A DNA stretch of 64,000 nt from Clostridiales bacterium (GTDB lineage: Bacteria > Bacillota > Clostridia > Saccharofermentanales > Saccharofermentanaceae), in NCBI GenBank assembly GCA_017451265.1, contig JAFSPU010000003.1:124001-188000 (forward strand), given 5' to 3'. The position numbers and the translations under genes were made by a program. Positions 50,661 through 60,181 of this stretch are shown here, in pieces (the stretch's first letter is position 1; every line of letters begins with the position of its first letter). The notes beneath the pieces are model-generated. The model had not been told where the DNA came from and did not search any database. It worked only from the letters and a program-made list of their open reading frames with translations.

Positions 50661-53345
50661 TTACTCAGGGAAGAATTCCATTACTTCAGCGTCATCATCA
50701 GATTCGCCGGAAGCCGTAGTTTCCGCGGCATTATTTGCGCTTAAAACAGCCTTAAGCATCTCTACTACCTTGGCATACTCCTCCATCATGGAATCGTAGC
50801 CGGAGATGATGATGGGCACGTTCTTGGCCTTGGATGCGTTCTCCTGGTCGAGCGCCATCTTGGAAAGCTTGTCGGCACCGATAGTCTTGGCGGAACTCTT
50901 AAGCGCGTGGACATAAGTCGAATAGTCAGCCCAGTTTTTGTCGTTATAGAACTTCGTGATGCTCTCCCTCTTCTCGGGCTCGCTCTCCACGAAAGTATGC
51001 AGAAGCTCTACGAAGAACTCCTCGTCATTCATGCAGTACGTGAGTGCAGCCTTAACGTTGAAGCCCTTCTTCTCAAGTGCTTCGGCAAGGCTGTCCTTAC
51101 CGTCCCTTTCATCGTCCTCACTTAAGTCGACGAACATGTAGCTTCCCTCAGGCAGGTACTGCACGAGAATGTTCTCGAGCTGCTTGGGGATGATGGGCTT
51201 GGACATGTAGTCGCTGAAGCCCTCGTTAAGATACATCTCCCTGGCACCCGCGATGGCATTCGCCGTCAGCGCAATAACCGGGGTGCTGTCATCGACAAGG
51301 CGGTTCTCACGCAGTATCTTGAGGGTCTCGATACCGTCAAGAACAGGCATCATGTGGTCCATGAGGATGATGTCGTAGTGCTTGTTATTGATCATATCGA
51401 TGGCCTTCTTACCGGAGTTGACCGTATCAGGCACGAGGTTAAGCCTCTTCATAAGACCCTTGGCAACCTTAAGGTTCATATCATTATCATCGACGACGAG
51501 AACATTGGCTTTAAGAACGCGCAGGCTTCTTGTCTCATCAGATTCCACCATCTCTTCCCTATGCCTTCTGTACTCGCCGATAGGCTCGGGATCGACCACG
51601 CCCTGCTTCAGTCTGAACGAGAATGTGGAACCCTTACCGTAATCACTCTGGACTTCAATCTTACTGTCCATCATCTCCAGGATACCCTGCACGATCGCCA
51701 TGCCGAGTCCGGTACCTTCGATGTTACGGTTCTTCCTCTCATCAAGCCTCTGGAAGGACTCGAAGAGCCTGCCCATATCCTCTTCCTTAATACCGATACC
51801 GGTGTCACGTACTTCAACATAAAGCGTACACTCACCGTTCTCGATTCTCTCGCAGTCCATCTTAAGCGTAACGGAACCCTGCTCGGAATACTTAACGGCA
51901 TTAGTAAGAAGGTTGGTGATGACCTGCTCGATACGCATATCGTCGCCGTGAAGGACTCTGGGGATGTTGCCGTCGATCTCCAGATGGAACTCCAGATACT
52001 TCTTCTCGGCTCTGTCTTCTATCATGTTGACCAGAGCATCGATCATCTCTTCGATACGGTAGTCAGTCGGATCTATCTCCATCTTTCCGCTCTCGATCTT
52101 GGAGAAATCAAGCACTCCGTTAACGAGTGAAAGAAGCGTCTTACTTGCACTCTTGATATCAAGCGCGTAGTCCCTGATGTCGGGATCAGTCGTCTCTCTT
52201 AAGATCATCTCATCCATACCGATGACGGCATTGATAGGTGTTCTTATCTCATGGCTCATCTGCGCCAGGAAGTCTGACTTGGCCCTGTTGGCAGAATCGG
52301 CGGATTCTTTTTCAAACTTCAGGACCTTGGCCTCATATTCTCTTCTTTGCTCCTCTTCACGCATCTGTGCGATCCTCTTGGATACGCGTCTGTCATTCCT
52401 GTAGCCCAGGAAATAGAACAGCGCGATGAGGGCGAAGATGACTACGCATATGATAACGTTTACGGCGATCTGCTGAACGATCTCAGCATAGAGGTCCGTG
52501 TTGCTGATTATGATGACTACATACCACTGATCCATAACAGTCTGAACGAATACAGTGTTCATGCTGCCGTTAAGCTCGATCTCGAAATAACCATCGCCTG
52601 TCTCGACCGCCCTGTCCATCAGCTCGGACATACCGCTTATCACGTTAAGGTTAAGACCCTTCAGGGACTCATCCTTTGACGCTATGATCAGTCCCTCGTT
52701 ATCGAAGATGAAGCCGTAACCTTCATCCCTGATGGTAAGAGCTGTAGACATCTCCTGGATACTCTCCATCGTAAGGTCAACCGCAACTACATCTTCTCCG
52801 TTAGAAAGCATTCTTGTGATGGTGATAACTACCTCACCCGTCTGTGCATCAACATAAGGAGAGACGATGGTAGTATCTCCGTTTGCGGCTATTGCCTGGC
52901 GGTACCAGTCACGTTCTGTAGGAACATAATCATCATCAGGAACCCAGTTAAGACCGTCCAGATACTCGCCGCCTACGTAACCATACAGGCCGGTGTAGTC
53001 GAAGTTAAAAGTCTCGATCTGGGCATCTGTCTGAGCGACCAGGTACTGCTGAATCGCATCAGTGGATGCATTTTGCTGAACCATGTGATCAACAGTCTCG
53101 GCTGTAACCCAGAGCATACCCTTGGTGGTATCGAGATAGTTTTCAATCTGAGCACTTATCGAAGTGATCTTATCGTATCCGACCTCATGGATATTACTTA
53201 CCGTAACAGATCTTACATTTTGCGATGTATAAACGACCATAATGACCATGAGAAAGAATATGACGATCAGAGGAATCGCAATGGTGTTCTTCCTCTTCGA
53301 CACATTTATATCAGACTTGTCATTAACCCGCCGTGTATCTTCCAT
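50661..53345 (-). CDS. Hybrid sensor histidine kinase (dCache-HisKA-HATPase-REC-Hpt)
   Basis: This membrane phosphorelay protein has 894 residues. Two helices (TIAIPLIVIFFLMVIMVVYT near residue 22 and VIICVVIFALIALFYFLGY near 310) bracket an extracellular dCache ligand domain. Then come HisKA with the phospho-His in AQMSHEIRTPINAVIG, an ATPase with GTGLGMAIVQGILEMM, a receiver with VLVVDDNDMNLKVA and ILMDHMMPVLDGIETL, and a C-terminal Hpt with YVHALKSSAKTIGA. No cognate response regulator is adjacent; the downstream-oriented AraC and GGDEF genes nearby are separate. It follows a small membrane protein gene on the same strand. Confidence 0.92.
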   Translation of the reverse strand: MEDTRRVNDKSDINVSKRKNTIAIPLIVIFFLMVIMVVYTSQNVRSVTVSNIHEVGYDKITSISAQIENYLDTTKGMLWVTAETVDHMVQQNASTDAIQQYLVAQTDAQIETFNFDYTGLYGYVGGEYLDGLNWVPDDDYVPTERDWYRQAIAANGDTTIVSPYVDAQTGEVVITITRMLSNGEDVVAVDLTMESIQEMSTALTIRDEGYGFIFDNEGLIIASKDESLKGLNLNVISGMSELMDRAVETGDGYFEIELNGSMNTVFVQTVMDQWYVVIIISNTDLYAEIVQQIAVNVIICVVIFALIALFYFLGYRNDRRVSKRIAQMREEEQRREYEAKVLKFEKESADSANRAKSDFLAQMSHEIRTPINAVIGMDEMILRETTDPDIRDYALDIKSASKTLLSLVNGVLDFSKIESGKMEIDPTDYRIEEMIDALVNMIEDRAEKKYLEFHLEIDGNIPRVLHGDDMRIEQVITNLLTNAVKYSEQGSVTLKMDCERIENGECTLYVEVRDTGIGIKEEDMGRLFESFQRLDERKNRNIEGTGLGMAIVQGILEMMDSKIEVQSDYGKGSTFSFRLKQGVVDPEPIGEYRRHREEMVESDETRSLRVLKANVLVVDDNDMNLKVAKGLMKRLNLVPDTVNSGKKAIDMINNKHYDIILMDHMMPVLDGIETLKILRENRLVDDSTPVIALTANAIAGAREMYLNEGFSDYMSKPIIPKQLENILVQYLPEGSYMFVDLSEDDERDGKDSLAEALEKKGFNVKAALTYCMNDEEFFVELLHTFVESEPEKRESITKFYNDKNWADYSTYVHALKSSAKTIGADKLSKMALDQENASKAKNVPIIISGYDSMMEEYAKVVEMLKAVLSANNAAETTASGESDDDAEVMEFFPE

Positions 53346-53364
53346 CTCTTACCTGTTGTGCCTC

Positions 53365-53832
53365 TTAATTCTCATCAACCAATGTATAAGCGAAACCCGT
53401 GATGAGCACGAGCACCAGAGCGATTATCGTAAGAGAGAAACCAACATTAGTTGTAACGGTCACCGTCGTCTCAACAGCAGGTGTATTAGAAAAAGAGGAG
53501 AACATTCCGTCAATTACTTCCTCAACCTGTGAAACCTGAGCTGCAGAAGCTTCAGCACTGTTGGTGTAGTACCACAGAAGTCCGCCTCCGAGTATAGCCG
53601 AACCCGTACCGACTAAAGCTGAATAGCTCTTATAGCCGAGTATCGGAAACAGTATGCAGCACAGAGCGAGTACTAAAACAAAAAAGCCGCCAACGCTGGG
53701 CATAAATCTTAGGACTGAAGTCTCCTCCATCCCTCCTGTGATAACTAGAGTCTTAAGCGGCAGGAAACAGCATATTGCCAGAAACACCCCGCTTAACAAA
53801 AACGAAAAAGCAGCTACTCTAACCTTTCCCAT
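53365..53832 (-). CDS. Small membrane protein of unknown function
   Basis: The protein has 155 residues and no recognised family. Hydrophobic helices lie near the N-terminus (VAAFSFLLSGVFLAICCFL), at VGGFFVLVLALCCILFPILGY, at ALVGTGSAILGGGLLWYYT, and at the C-terminus (GFSLTIIALVLVLITGFAY), with an acidic, Thr-rich loop before the last. ATG at 53832 is chosen because AAGGGGA precedes it by six bases. It lies upstream of the hybrid kinase gene with 19 bp between them and could be its accessory protein. Confidence 0.6.
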   Translation of the reverse strand: MGKVRVAAFSFLLSGVFLAICCFLPLKTLVITGGMEETSVLRFMPSVGGFFVLVLALCCILFPILGYKSYSALVGTGSAILGGGLLWYYTNSAEASAAQVSQVEEVIDGMFSSFSNTPAVETTVTVTTNVGFSLTIIALVLVLITGFAYTLVDEN

Positions 53833-53897
53833 ATTAAATCCCCTTTCCATGTTAGATCGGGATTATTATAATACAGAAAGCTTTAATTTACACAGTT

Positions 53898-55277
53898 TTA
53901 TTTTACTTTTAAACGCTGGGGCAAAGCGTACCTTATGGAGGCTCTTCCCGCCTTAAGATTAGGCAGAAGTATGCGGCAGAAACCGAACACGTTTACTGCG
54001 AGTGCACCGGTCCACGCACAAACCTCCGCAATGGCGGCTGCCTTGAACCCAATGGTACCGATCAGAAGCGAGATTGCCCCGATACGCAGCACCATCTCGA
54101 TAACGCCGGACCACATGGGCAGAACGGGGTCACCCATGCCCTGCACCGCATTGCGCACCACGAAAAGGCAGTCCACAGCAATGATCGCAATGCCGCAGAT
54201 GGGCAAGAACGAGCACGCGAGTTTTACGGCCTCATCGCCCTGTATCAGGATGCGCACGAGAGGCTCCGGCACGAGCACCATGAGCGAGCCTAAGCACACG
54301 TAGGTTACGAATGAAATCGTAAGGCAGACACGCAGTCCTTGCCCAATCCTGTCGAAACGCTTGGCGCCGAAGTTCTGGCTGGTGTACGCACTCATTGCGT
54401 TGCCGGCAGTTGCCGCAGGATTCATAAAAAGATTAAGGTACTTGCTGCAGGCCGAATACGCTGTGGTGTAGTCCACGCCGTGGCCGTTAATGAAGTGCTG
54501 CACCGTCATGCAGCCGACCGCAGTGATGGAGTTCATGAGAGCCATCGGGATGCCGTTTTTGAAGAGGTCTATGTAGACTTTTCGCTCGTTTTTAAAATCA
54601 CTCTTCTTAAGGTGCAGCATTTCGATCTGAGTGAGCCTGATAACGCAGATCAGTGTAGATACCACCTGAGATATTACCGTGGCTGCTGCAGCGCCGCCGA
54701 CACCCATCTTAAGGACGAAAATGAAGAAGGCATCGAGAGCCAGATTTACGACCGAAGACGTGATGATCGCTGTAAGCGGAGTCTTGCTGTCGCCGAGTGC
54801 TCTTAAGACAGAAGAGCTTACGTTATAGCTTATCGACGCGGTAAGGCCCGCAAAGATGATGTAGCCGTATGTAAGGCAGTCTTTCATTAGGACCGCATCT
54901 GTATTAAGAAGCTTAAGGAAAAACGGCAGGAGTATGATGCTGCCCGCTGTCAGGAAGACCGAAATAAATACGGAAAGGATGATGGTGCCTGCGAGCCTGT
55001 GCCGCAGCGTGTCCTCATCCTTGGCGCCGAAGCTTTGGGCTATCATGACGCCAAAGCCGTTTGCAAGACCGAAGGAAAAACCGACTACCAGAAAGAAAAT
55101 GGAACCCATGTTTCCAACGGATGTGAAGGCCTGGTCACCCAGTCCCCTGCCTACGATCATCATATCCACAAAGTTGTAGACCTGCTGAAGCGTACTGGTC
55201 AGAAGCAGCGGCCAATAGAATCTTAATATATGCTTCGCGGGGTCTCCGCGGGTGAAATCTGTTACCTTCGTACTCAT
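53898..55277 (-). CDS. MATE-family efflux transporter
   Basis: Twelve-helix sodium- or proton-coupled exporter of 459 residues. It starts with GDPAKHILRFYWPLLLTSTLQQVYNFVDMMIVG, the MATE signature, and has LGDSKTPLTAIITSSVVNLALDAFFIF mid-protein and an internal repeat. The substrate is unknown. It is divergent from the AraC regulator at 55358, which may control it. Confidence 0.9.
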   Translation of the reverse strand: MSTKVTDFTRGDPAKHILRFYWPLLLTSTLQQVYNFVDMMIVGRGLGDQAFTSVGNMGSIFFLVVGFSFGLANGFGVMIAQSFGAKDEDTLRHRLAGTIILSVFISVFLTAGSIILLPFFLKLLNTDAVLMKDCLTYGYIIFAGLTASISYNVSSSVLRALGDSKTPLTAIITSSVVNLALDAFFIFVLKMGVGGAAAATVISQVVSTLICVIRLTQIEMLHLKKSDFKNERKVYIDLFKNGIPMALMNSITAVGCMTVQHFINGHGVDYTTAYSACSKYLNLFMNPAATAGNAMSAYTSQNFGAKRFDRIGQGLRVCLTISFVTYVCLGSLMVLVPEPLVRILIQGDEAVKLACSFLPICGIAIIAVDCLFVVRNAVQGMGDPVLPMWSGVIEMVLRIGAISLLIGTIGFKAAAIAEVCAWTGALAVNVFGFCRILLPNLKAGRASIRYALPQRLKVK

Positions 55278-55323
55278 GAGCCAAAGATAAACTTTAGTCC
55301 CGCAGAAAAACAGAAATATAATG

Positions 55324-55351
55324 TTGAATTTTGACCGTTTTTTGCTATCTT
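55324..55351 (+). promoter_or_regulatory. Candidate promoter of the AraC gene
   Basis: TTGAAT (55324-55329), 16-bp spacer, TATCTT (55346-55351), then six bases to the ATG with no ribosome binding site. This is weaker than the other leaderless candidates. Confidence 0.4.
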
Positions 55352-55357
55352 GTATTT

Positions 55358-56206
55358 ATGGATAAGGAAATCATCAATTTCGCCAATATTAACGGCGTGG
55401 CGGTAACTGACACCACTTATGTGACCGAGTTCCCGGCTCACTGGCATAACGCTGCAGAGTTCACAATAGTCCAGAAAAAGGGTGCAAAGTACAAAATCGG
55501 GGATAATATCCTGGAACCGTCTGTGGGAGACATATTACTGGTGTGGCCCAAGGAGCTTCATGAGATCATTTATCTACCTCTACACGGCTCCATGTTTATA
55601 CAGTTTTCCTCTTCCCTTATCGAGAATAATACGGACCTTGCGGCGGCCACCGGTTTCCTTAACAAGTGCCACCTTATCTCTCACAGAAAGAACGCGGACT
55701 TGTGCCGTCAGATTACAGAACTCATATACGAACTCCAGGACCTCTACCTCAGCAGTACGCATTTTACAGAAACGCGCTGCAAGATGATCGTGTATAACAT
55801 CCTTCTTCTCATCGGCGAATACGTCATGGAAGAAAGGCGCGAGCAGATTGGCATGGAGAAGTTCTCGGACAAGTCCTGGGAATACATAAGAAACGCCTTA
55901 AGCTTCATCTCCCAGCACTCATCAGAAAACATCTCCGAGGCGCAGGTGGCAGAAGCCGCGGGGCTTTCACAGTACTACTTCTCCAAGCTTTTTAACGAAT
56001 ACACTGAGATGTCCTTCCCTGACTACCTTTCAGGCATACGCGTACAGAACGCGATTAACCTGCTCATAAACGAGAAGCTTTCAATAACGGAGTGTGCATT
56101 CCGCGCGGGGTTCCAGTCCACCACGCGTTTTAATAAAGTTTTTCGTGAGATCACGGGTACTACTCCGCGCGAGTACAGAAAGCTGCACACGCGTAATCAC
56201 AACTGA
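55358..56206 (+). CDS. AraC-family transcriptional regulator with cupin sensor domain
   Basis: The 282-residue protein has an N-terminal cupin (HWHNAAEFTIVQKKG; VGDILLVWPKELHEI) and a C-terminal pair of helix-turn-helices: SEAQVAEAAGLSQYYFSKLFNEYTEM and ITECAFRAGFQSTTRFNKVFREITGTTPREYR. It probably senses a small sugar or glycoside and regulates the divergent MATE gene or a distant operon. Promoter elements lie six bases before the ATG, without a Shine-Dalgarno sequence. Confidence 0.9.
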   Translation: MDKEIINFANINGVAVTDTTYVTEFPAHWHNAAEFTIVQKKGAKYKIGDNILEPSVGDILLVWPKELHEIIYLPLHGSMFIQFSSSLIENNTDLAAATGFLNKCHLISHRKNADLCRQITELIYELQDLYLSSTHFTETRCKMIVYNILLLIGEYVMEERREQIGMEKFSDKSWEYIRNALSFISQHSSENISEAQVAEAAGLSQYYFSKLFNEYTEMSFPDYLSGIRVQNAINLLINEKLSITECAFRAGFQSTTRFNKVFREITGTTPREYRKLHTRNHN

Positions 56207-56208
56207 TA

Positions 56209-57384
56209 TCAGCCTGCAGCGGGAAGGCTCTTGAGTATCTTCTTGCGCTCGTACATTCTCTGGTCAGCACGCTCAAAGATGGAATTAAAGTCGATGTCTC
56301 GGCCCGGGCGGAAGATATCAAGTCCGGAGGAGATAACTATCCTGCCGTTACGGCGGTTCTCCTCCACCTGGCGGTTAAACTCTTCTATAAGCTCGAGTCT
56401 GTCTCTGTAATCGTCACCTTCCAGGATAACAACAAACTCATCGCCGCCGATCCTGTAAACAGGGCTGTGCTGGAACTGATTGCAGATCATGGCACTGCCC
56501 GCAACGATATACTTGTCACCCTCTTCGTGACCCAGGTTATCATTAACCTTCTTAAGGTCGTTGACGTCAAATACGATAACGCCGAGCTCCTTAAGCTCAA
56601 GCGAAGAGATCTTGTGATCGATCTTGGCCTTGTCTTCCTGGAAAGCACGCTTACTCTTAACACCCGTGAGAGGATCACGGTAAGCAATCTGCTTGGCATT
56701 TACGAGAGAGCGCTGGTGCTCCGTCTTCTCGTCCTGAACAACGTATGTGTGGATGATGCAGGTACTGATAAGGCAGCCTATTGAGTAGAAAGGAAGCATG
56801 GGGTACAGCGCCTGCAGGGCAATGAAGACGGTGGTAACAAGACCGGAAATACCGATAGTCCAGTGGTGCCTCTTCATCCTGCCCTCAGCCTTATCTGCTA
56901 CAGCAAGCGTATAGGCAGCAGTTGCAAGATAAAGAGCAAACTGAGCAAAGAGCGTGAGGATTCTGCCTGCACCTGTATGGTATATGCCTTCACTGTCATA
57001 GTAGAAAACAACAGGCTTAATAAAGTTAATAAGAAGCGCGATTATCTCGAAGGAGAAGATGGCCCAGCCGCCTATGGTCAGCACCAGACTGAAAGTATCC
57101 TTGCGGCCCAAGTAAGCCACGACGAAGCGCGTCCACAGCAGAACGGACCAGACCATCGACACGAAGAATACAAGTGCATCAAGATAAGCCAGAGGAATGA
57201 TCTTGGAATCAGTAAACGAACCCCACAACAGGTCGGACAGATAGAATACGGCGACGCTGTAAAGGAAAAGCCTGTACCTTTCCATGGACGCAGGAATACG
57301 GCCGCTACGACGCGGTTTCAGATAATCGAGGTTGATGATGCAATGAATCGTCAAGGCCAGTAAGCCTATGCTCGCATAGTACAT
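56209..57384 (-). CDS. Membrane diguanylate cyclase (GGDEF)
   Basis: A 391-residue protein with an N-terminal block of about seven hydrophobic helices (1-215) and a C-terminal GGDEF domain that would make cyclic di-GMP: DPLTGVKSKRAFQED, VIVFDVNDLKKVNDNLGHEEGD and YRIGGDEFVVIL. The active-site motif is intact. The product-inhibition RxxD motif, five residues before GGDEF in many family members, is absent (HSPVYRIGGDEF), so it may not be feedback-inhibited. No EAL domain is present. Confidence 0.9.
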   Translation of the reverse strand: MYYASIGLLALTIHCIINLDYLKPRRSGRIPASMERYRLFLYSVAVFYLSDLLWGSFTDSKIIPLAYLDALVFFVSMVWSVLLWTRFVVAYLGRKDTFSLVLTIGGWAIFSFEIIALLINFIKPVVFYYDSEGIYHTGAGRILTLFAQFALYLATAAYTLAVADKAEGRMKRHHWTIGISGLVTTVFIALQALYPMLPFYSIGCLISTCIIHTYVVQDEKTEHQRSLVNAKQIAYRDPLTGVKSKRAFQEDKAKIDHKISSLELKELGVIVFDVNDLKKVNDNLGHEEGDKYIVAGSAMICNQFQHSPVYRIGGDEFVVILEGDDYRDRLELIEEFNRQVEENRRNGRIVISSGLDIFRPGRDIDFNSIFERADQRMYERKKILKSLPAAG

Positions 57385-57494
57385 ATGATCCTCGTTCAGA
57401 ACGACAAAGGGTTGAGGGTGTTAACTATTCTTGATTATAGCATAAATAATAATTAGTCAATAATCCCGTGCCATAAGTGTGATAGAATTCCTGC

Positions 57495-58835
57495 GTGCAT
57501 ATGAAAATGATGACAGAAGGCACGCCCTGGAAGCATATACTTACTTTCGCCCTGCCGGTGCTGGCGGGGTCTTTGCTCCAGCAGCTTTATAACACAGCTG
57601 ACGCCATTATCGTGGGGCGTTTTGCGGGAGAGGACGCGCTTTCTGCCGTAGGTACCACGGGAAGCTTTGCCTTCTTCTTCCTCGCCGTCGCAATAGGCTT
57701 CTCAAGCGGCAACGGCGTGGTGGTGGCGCAAAACTACGGCGCCGAGGACAATGAAGGCGTGCGCCGCAATGCTTCCGTGGGAATACTCTTCCTGATGGCA
57801 CTCGGGCTTGCGTCGGCTGTGCTCGGAGCTGCCCTTTCCTACCCGGCCTTCAAGTATCTGGTTGACGTCCCTGCCGAGATTCTGGACATGACACTGCTGT
57901 ACTTTAGGATCTACGCTGTCGGCCTCATCTTCCAGTTCGGCTACAACATCTTCTCTGCCATCCTGCGTGCCGTCGGTGACAGTGCGGCTACGCTTTACTT
58001 CCTGCTGATCTCGTCACTCACCAACATCGGGCTCGACATACTTCTGGTAAAGGTTATCCCCTGGGGAGTCGCAGGCGCTGCCATCGCCACCGTGATCTCG
58101 CAGGCACTTTCCTTTGTGGCGGCATATATCTACATGCGTGTGAGGTACCCGCTGTTCCGCTTCTCGTTAAGTGACTACAAGTGGGACTCGCATCTTGTTA
58201 AGAAGACATGCGTGGTGGGCTTCCCCATCTCGCTGCAGCTTATGGTTGTCTCTTTCGGCATGACGTTCATACAGCGTGCTGTAAACGGCTTCGGCAAGGT
58301 AATGACGGCGTCTTTCACGGTAGGCCAGAGGATCGAGATGTACCTTAACCTGCCATGCACTGCCTTCCAGACCACGATGGCGACTTACACGGGCCAGAAT
58401 GTCGGTGCCGGCAAGCTTGACCGCATCAGGACGGGACTGCGCCAGACCCTTGTGATCTCGTTTCTCATGACGCTCGTGATCTCCGCGTGCGTGTGGATAT
58501 TCGCGCCGCAGATAATCGAGCTGTTTAAGCTTTCAGACGAGGCTGCCGTATACTGCCTCGCGCACCTTAAGGCGGTGGCACTTATCAACATCGTGCTGTC
58601 GGTCTATATCCCCGTCTTCGGAGTGTTCCAGGGCACTAACCATTCGCTGTTCCCCATGATCGTCGCCTGCTGTGCACTCGGCACGCGCGTTGTAATGGTG
58701 TACCTGCTGCGCTACAGTCCTTTCCTCGGCCACACCATCATCTGGTGGAACGGCATCTTCGGCTTCGGCATGGGCTTTATAATCACCTGGTCTTTCTACC
58801 TTTCGGGTCGCTGGAAGCGCGGACTTAATATCTGA
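57495..58835 (+). CDS. MATE-family efflux transporter
   Basis: A second MATE exporter of about 446 residues, only distantly similar to the one at 53.9 kb. It starts with TEGTPWKHILTFALPVLAGSLLQQLYNTADAIIVGRFAGEDAL, then shows typical helices and AVGDSAATLYFLLISSLTNIGLDILLV. It may start at GTG 57495 or ATG 57501. TAGAAT at 57483-57488 lies six bases before the GTG, with no ribosome site. A strong terminator follows. Confidence 0.9.
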   Translation: MHMKMMTEGTPWKHILTFALPVLAGSLLQQLYNTADAIIVGRFAGEDALSAVGTTGSFAFFFLAVAIGFSSGNGVVVAQNYGAEDNEGVRRNASVGILFLMALGLASAVLGAALSYPAFKYLVDVPAEILDMTLLYFRIYAVGLIFQFGYNIFSAILRAVGDSAATLYFLLISSLTNIGLDILLVKVIPWGVAGAAIATVISQALSFVAAYIYMRVRYPLFRFSLSDYKWDSHLVKKTCVVGFPISLQLMVVSFGMTFIQRAVNGFGKVMTASFTVGQRIEMYLNLPCTAFQTTMATYTGQNVGAGKLDRIRTGLRQTLVISFLMTLVISACVWIFAPQIIELFKLSDEAAVYCLAHLKAVALINIVLSVYIPVFGVFQGTNHSLFPMIVACCALGTRVVMVYLLRYSPFLGHTIIWWNGIFGFGMGFIITWSFYLSGRWKRGLNI

Positions 58836-58867
58836 TGATTTAACATATTTTTACTTACTGATATATA

Positions 58868-58897
58868 AACCGGATGCGTGTCTTGCATCCGGTTTTT
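58868..58897 (+). terminator. Terminator after the second MATE gene
   Basis: AACCGGAUGC-GUGUCUU-GCAUCCGGUUUUU: a 10-bp stem followed by a T tract; the flanking A residues may also serve the convergent gene. Confidence 0.85.
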
Positions 58898-58911
58898 GGT
58901 TGTCTGTTTTT

Positions 58912-59307
58912 TTATGCTTCCTGATTCTTCGGAACTTTGGCGCCGAGGAACTCCAGCCACTTTGCGCGGCCGAGGACGGACATCTTATATTTTTTATCCT
59001 TGCCCTTCTTCTCGTCGTAGAAAGTGATGCGGATGCCTGTGGGAATGAAAGGTCCGACTGTGCACTTTTCGAACTTCTTGATGTCGCTGTAACGGACCGA
59101 CCAGAATGTCGTGCCAGCGAAGCCTCCGACGAAGATGAGATTTTCATGTGTGCAGTAGTAATAACCGCGCACCTGTGAGTAGAAGCACAGTAATTTCTCC
59201 CAATAGTCACCGCGCTCAGAGTGCACGATGTGGTCACCCTGACGCATAAGTTCATTCTCAATCAGGTTCTGCTCTATCTCAGCTGCTCTCTCGGGGGATA
59301 ATTCCAT
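58912..59307 (-). CDS. Small PH/GRAM-like domain protein (tentative)
   Basis: A 131-residue soluble protein. After an N-terminal helix comes a beta-rich part with YYYCTHENLIFVGGFAGTTFWSVRYSDI and GIRITFYDEKKGKDKKYKM, the pattern of bacterial PH-like (GRAM) domains, and a last helix (RAKWLEFLG). The role is unknown. It lies between a terminator and the nitroreductase gene, with its own start signals. Confidence 0.5.
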   Translation of the reverse strand: MELSPERAAEIEQNLIENELMRQGDHIVHSERGDYWEKLLCFYSQVRGYYYCTHENLIFVGGFAGTTFWSVRYSDIKKFEKCTVGPFIPTGIRITFYDEKKGKDKKYKMSVLGRAKWLEFLGAKVPKNQEA

Positions 59308-59325
59308 ACTTGTTCTCCTTAATGT

Positions 59326-59853
59326 TTACTCACACCAATATACCCTATCTTCTTTGCGGGGTACAGCAACGGGGACTTCTCCGTCAGTGTAACCGACTGC
59401 AAGGTGGCCGATGCCTACAAAGTCACCTTCCACACCGAGATCTGCGAGCAAATTCTTGTAATCATCTTGCTCGAACTCTTCTCTGCAACGGTGGATCCAA
59501 ATGCTGCCGAGCCCGAGCGAATGAGCGGCGTTCATGAGGTTACCGAGCATAAGTGAACCGTCGTAAACATGCGTAGGAACCGACCTGTCCGCGAGGACCA
59601 TAAGGATAGCAGGAGCGCCGTAAAACGGGTCGAAGCCTTCAGGTGCTCCTAAGATCTTTCTGTTGTCTTCGGAGACCTTGTCTCTTAACTCTTTATTTGT
59701 CACCGCGATCACGATGGCGGCCTGCTTTCCCATGCCGCTCGCAGCATAAAGGCCCGCGTTGATAATCTGCTCGAGGTCCTCCTTAGGCGGGATTTCAGAC
59801 TTAAACTTACGAATACTTCTTCTCTCTGTCAGCACCTTGATTACTTCGTTCAT
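59326..59853 (-). CDS. Nitroreductase-family flavoprotein
   Basis: FMN-dependent oxidoreductase of 175 residues: LTERRSIRKFKSEIPPKEDLEQIINAG at the start, the ALG-type helix SLMLGNLMNAAHSLGLGSIWI, and a conserved GHLAVGYTD segment near the end. The electron acceptor is unknown. ATG at 59853 is chosen because AAGGAGGT precedes it; the frame is open into higA. It lies 10 bp after higA and is probably co-transcribed with the toxin-antitoxin pair. Confidence 0.9.
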   Translation of the reverse strand: MNEVIKVLTERRSIRKFKSEIPPKEDLEQIINAGLYAASGMGKQAAIVIAVTNKELRDKVSEDNRKILGAPEGFDPFYGAPAILMVLADRSVPTHVYDGSLMLGNLMNAAHSLGLGSIWIHRCREEFEQDDYKNLLADLGVEGDFVGIGHLAVGYTDGEVPVAVPRKEDRVYWCE

Positions 59854-59863
59854 AGGGACCTCC

Positions 59864-60166
59864 TTATTGTGCGATTTCTTCATAAGATCTGATGGATCTG
59901 ATCTCAGCCTTCATGGTCTTCTTAAGCTCACGGAGCTCTATATCATTCTGTATATCAAGAAAATATCTGTCGGACACTCCGAAAAACTTAGCAAGCCTCA
60001 AGGACGTATCAGGTGTGATCTTCCTTCTGTCATGCAGTATATCCTGAATTCTTGATGTAGGAACATGTATTTCCTGCGCAAGCCTATAAGCCGACAAACC
60101 CAACGGCTCCATAAATTCTTCGATAAGGATCTCACTCATCTTGGTTGTAGCAATATAATCAGACAT
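59864..60166 (-). CDS. higA: HigA-type antitoxin
   Basis: The 100-residue XRE-family DNA-binding protein has the HigA core: LSAYRLAQEIHVPTSRIQDILHDRRKITPDTSLRLAKFFG, followed by DRYFLDIQNDIELRELKK. It should neutralise the preceding toxin and repress the promoter. Gene order is toxin first, antitoxin second, as in higBA systems. GGGAG precedes the ATG. Confidence 0.9.
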   Translation of the reverse strand: MSDYIATTKMSEILIEEFMEPLGLSAYRLAQEIHVPTSRIQDILHDRRKITPDTSLRLAKFFGVSDRYFLDIQNDIELRELKKTMKAEIRSIRSYEEIAQ

Positions 60167-60181
60167 ACTCTTCTCCCTTCA

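Noticed and set aside
57483..57500. Leaderless start for the second MATE gene
   Set aside because: A TAGAAT box lies six bases before a GTG, but no acceptable -35 was found and the start codon is uncertain, so it was not counted with the others.
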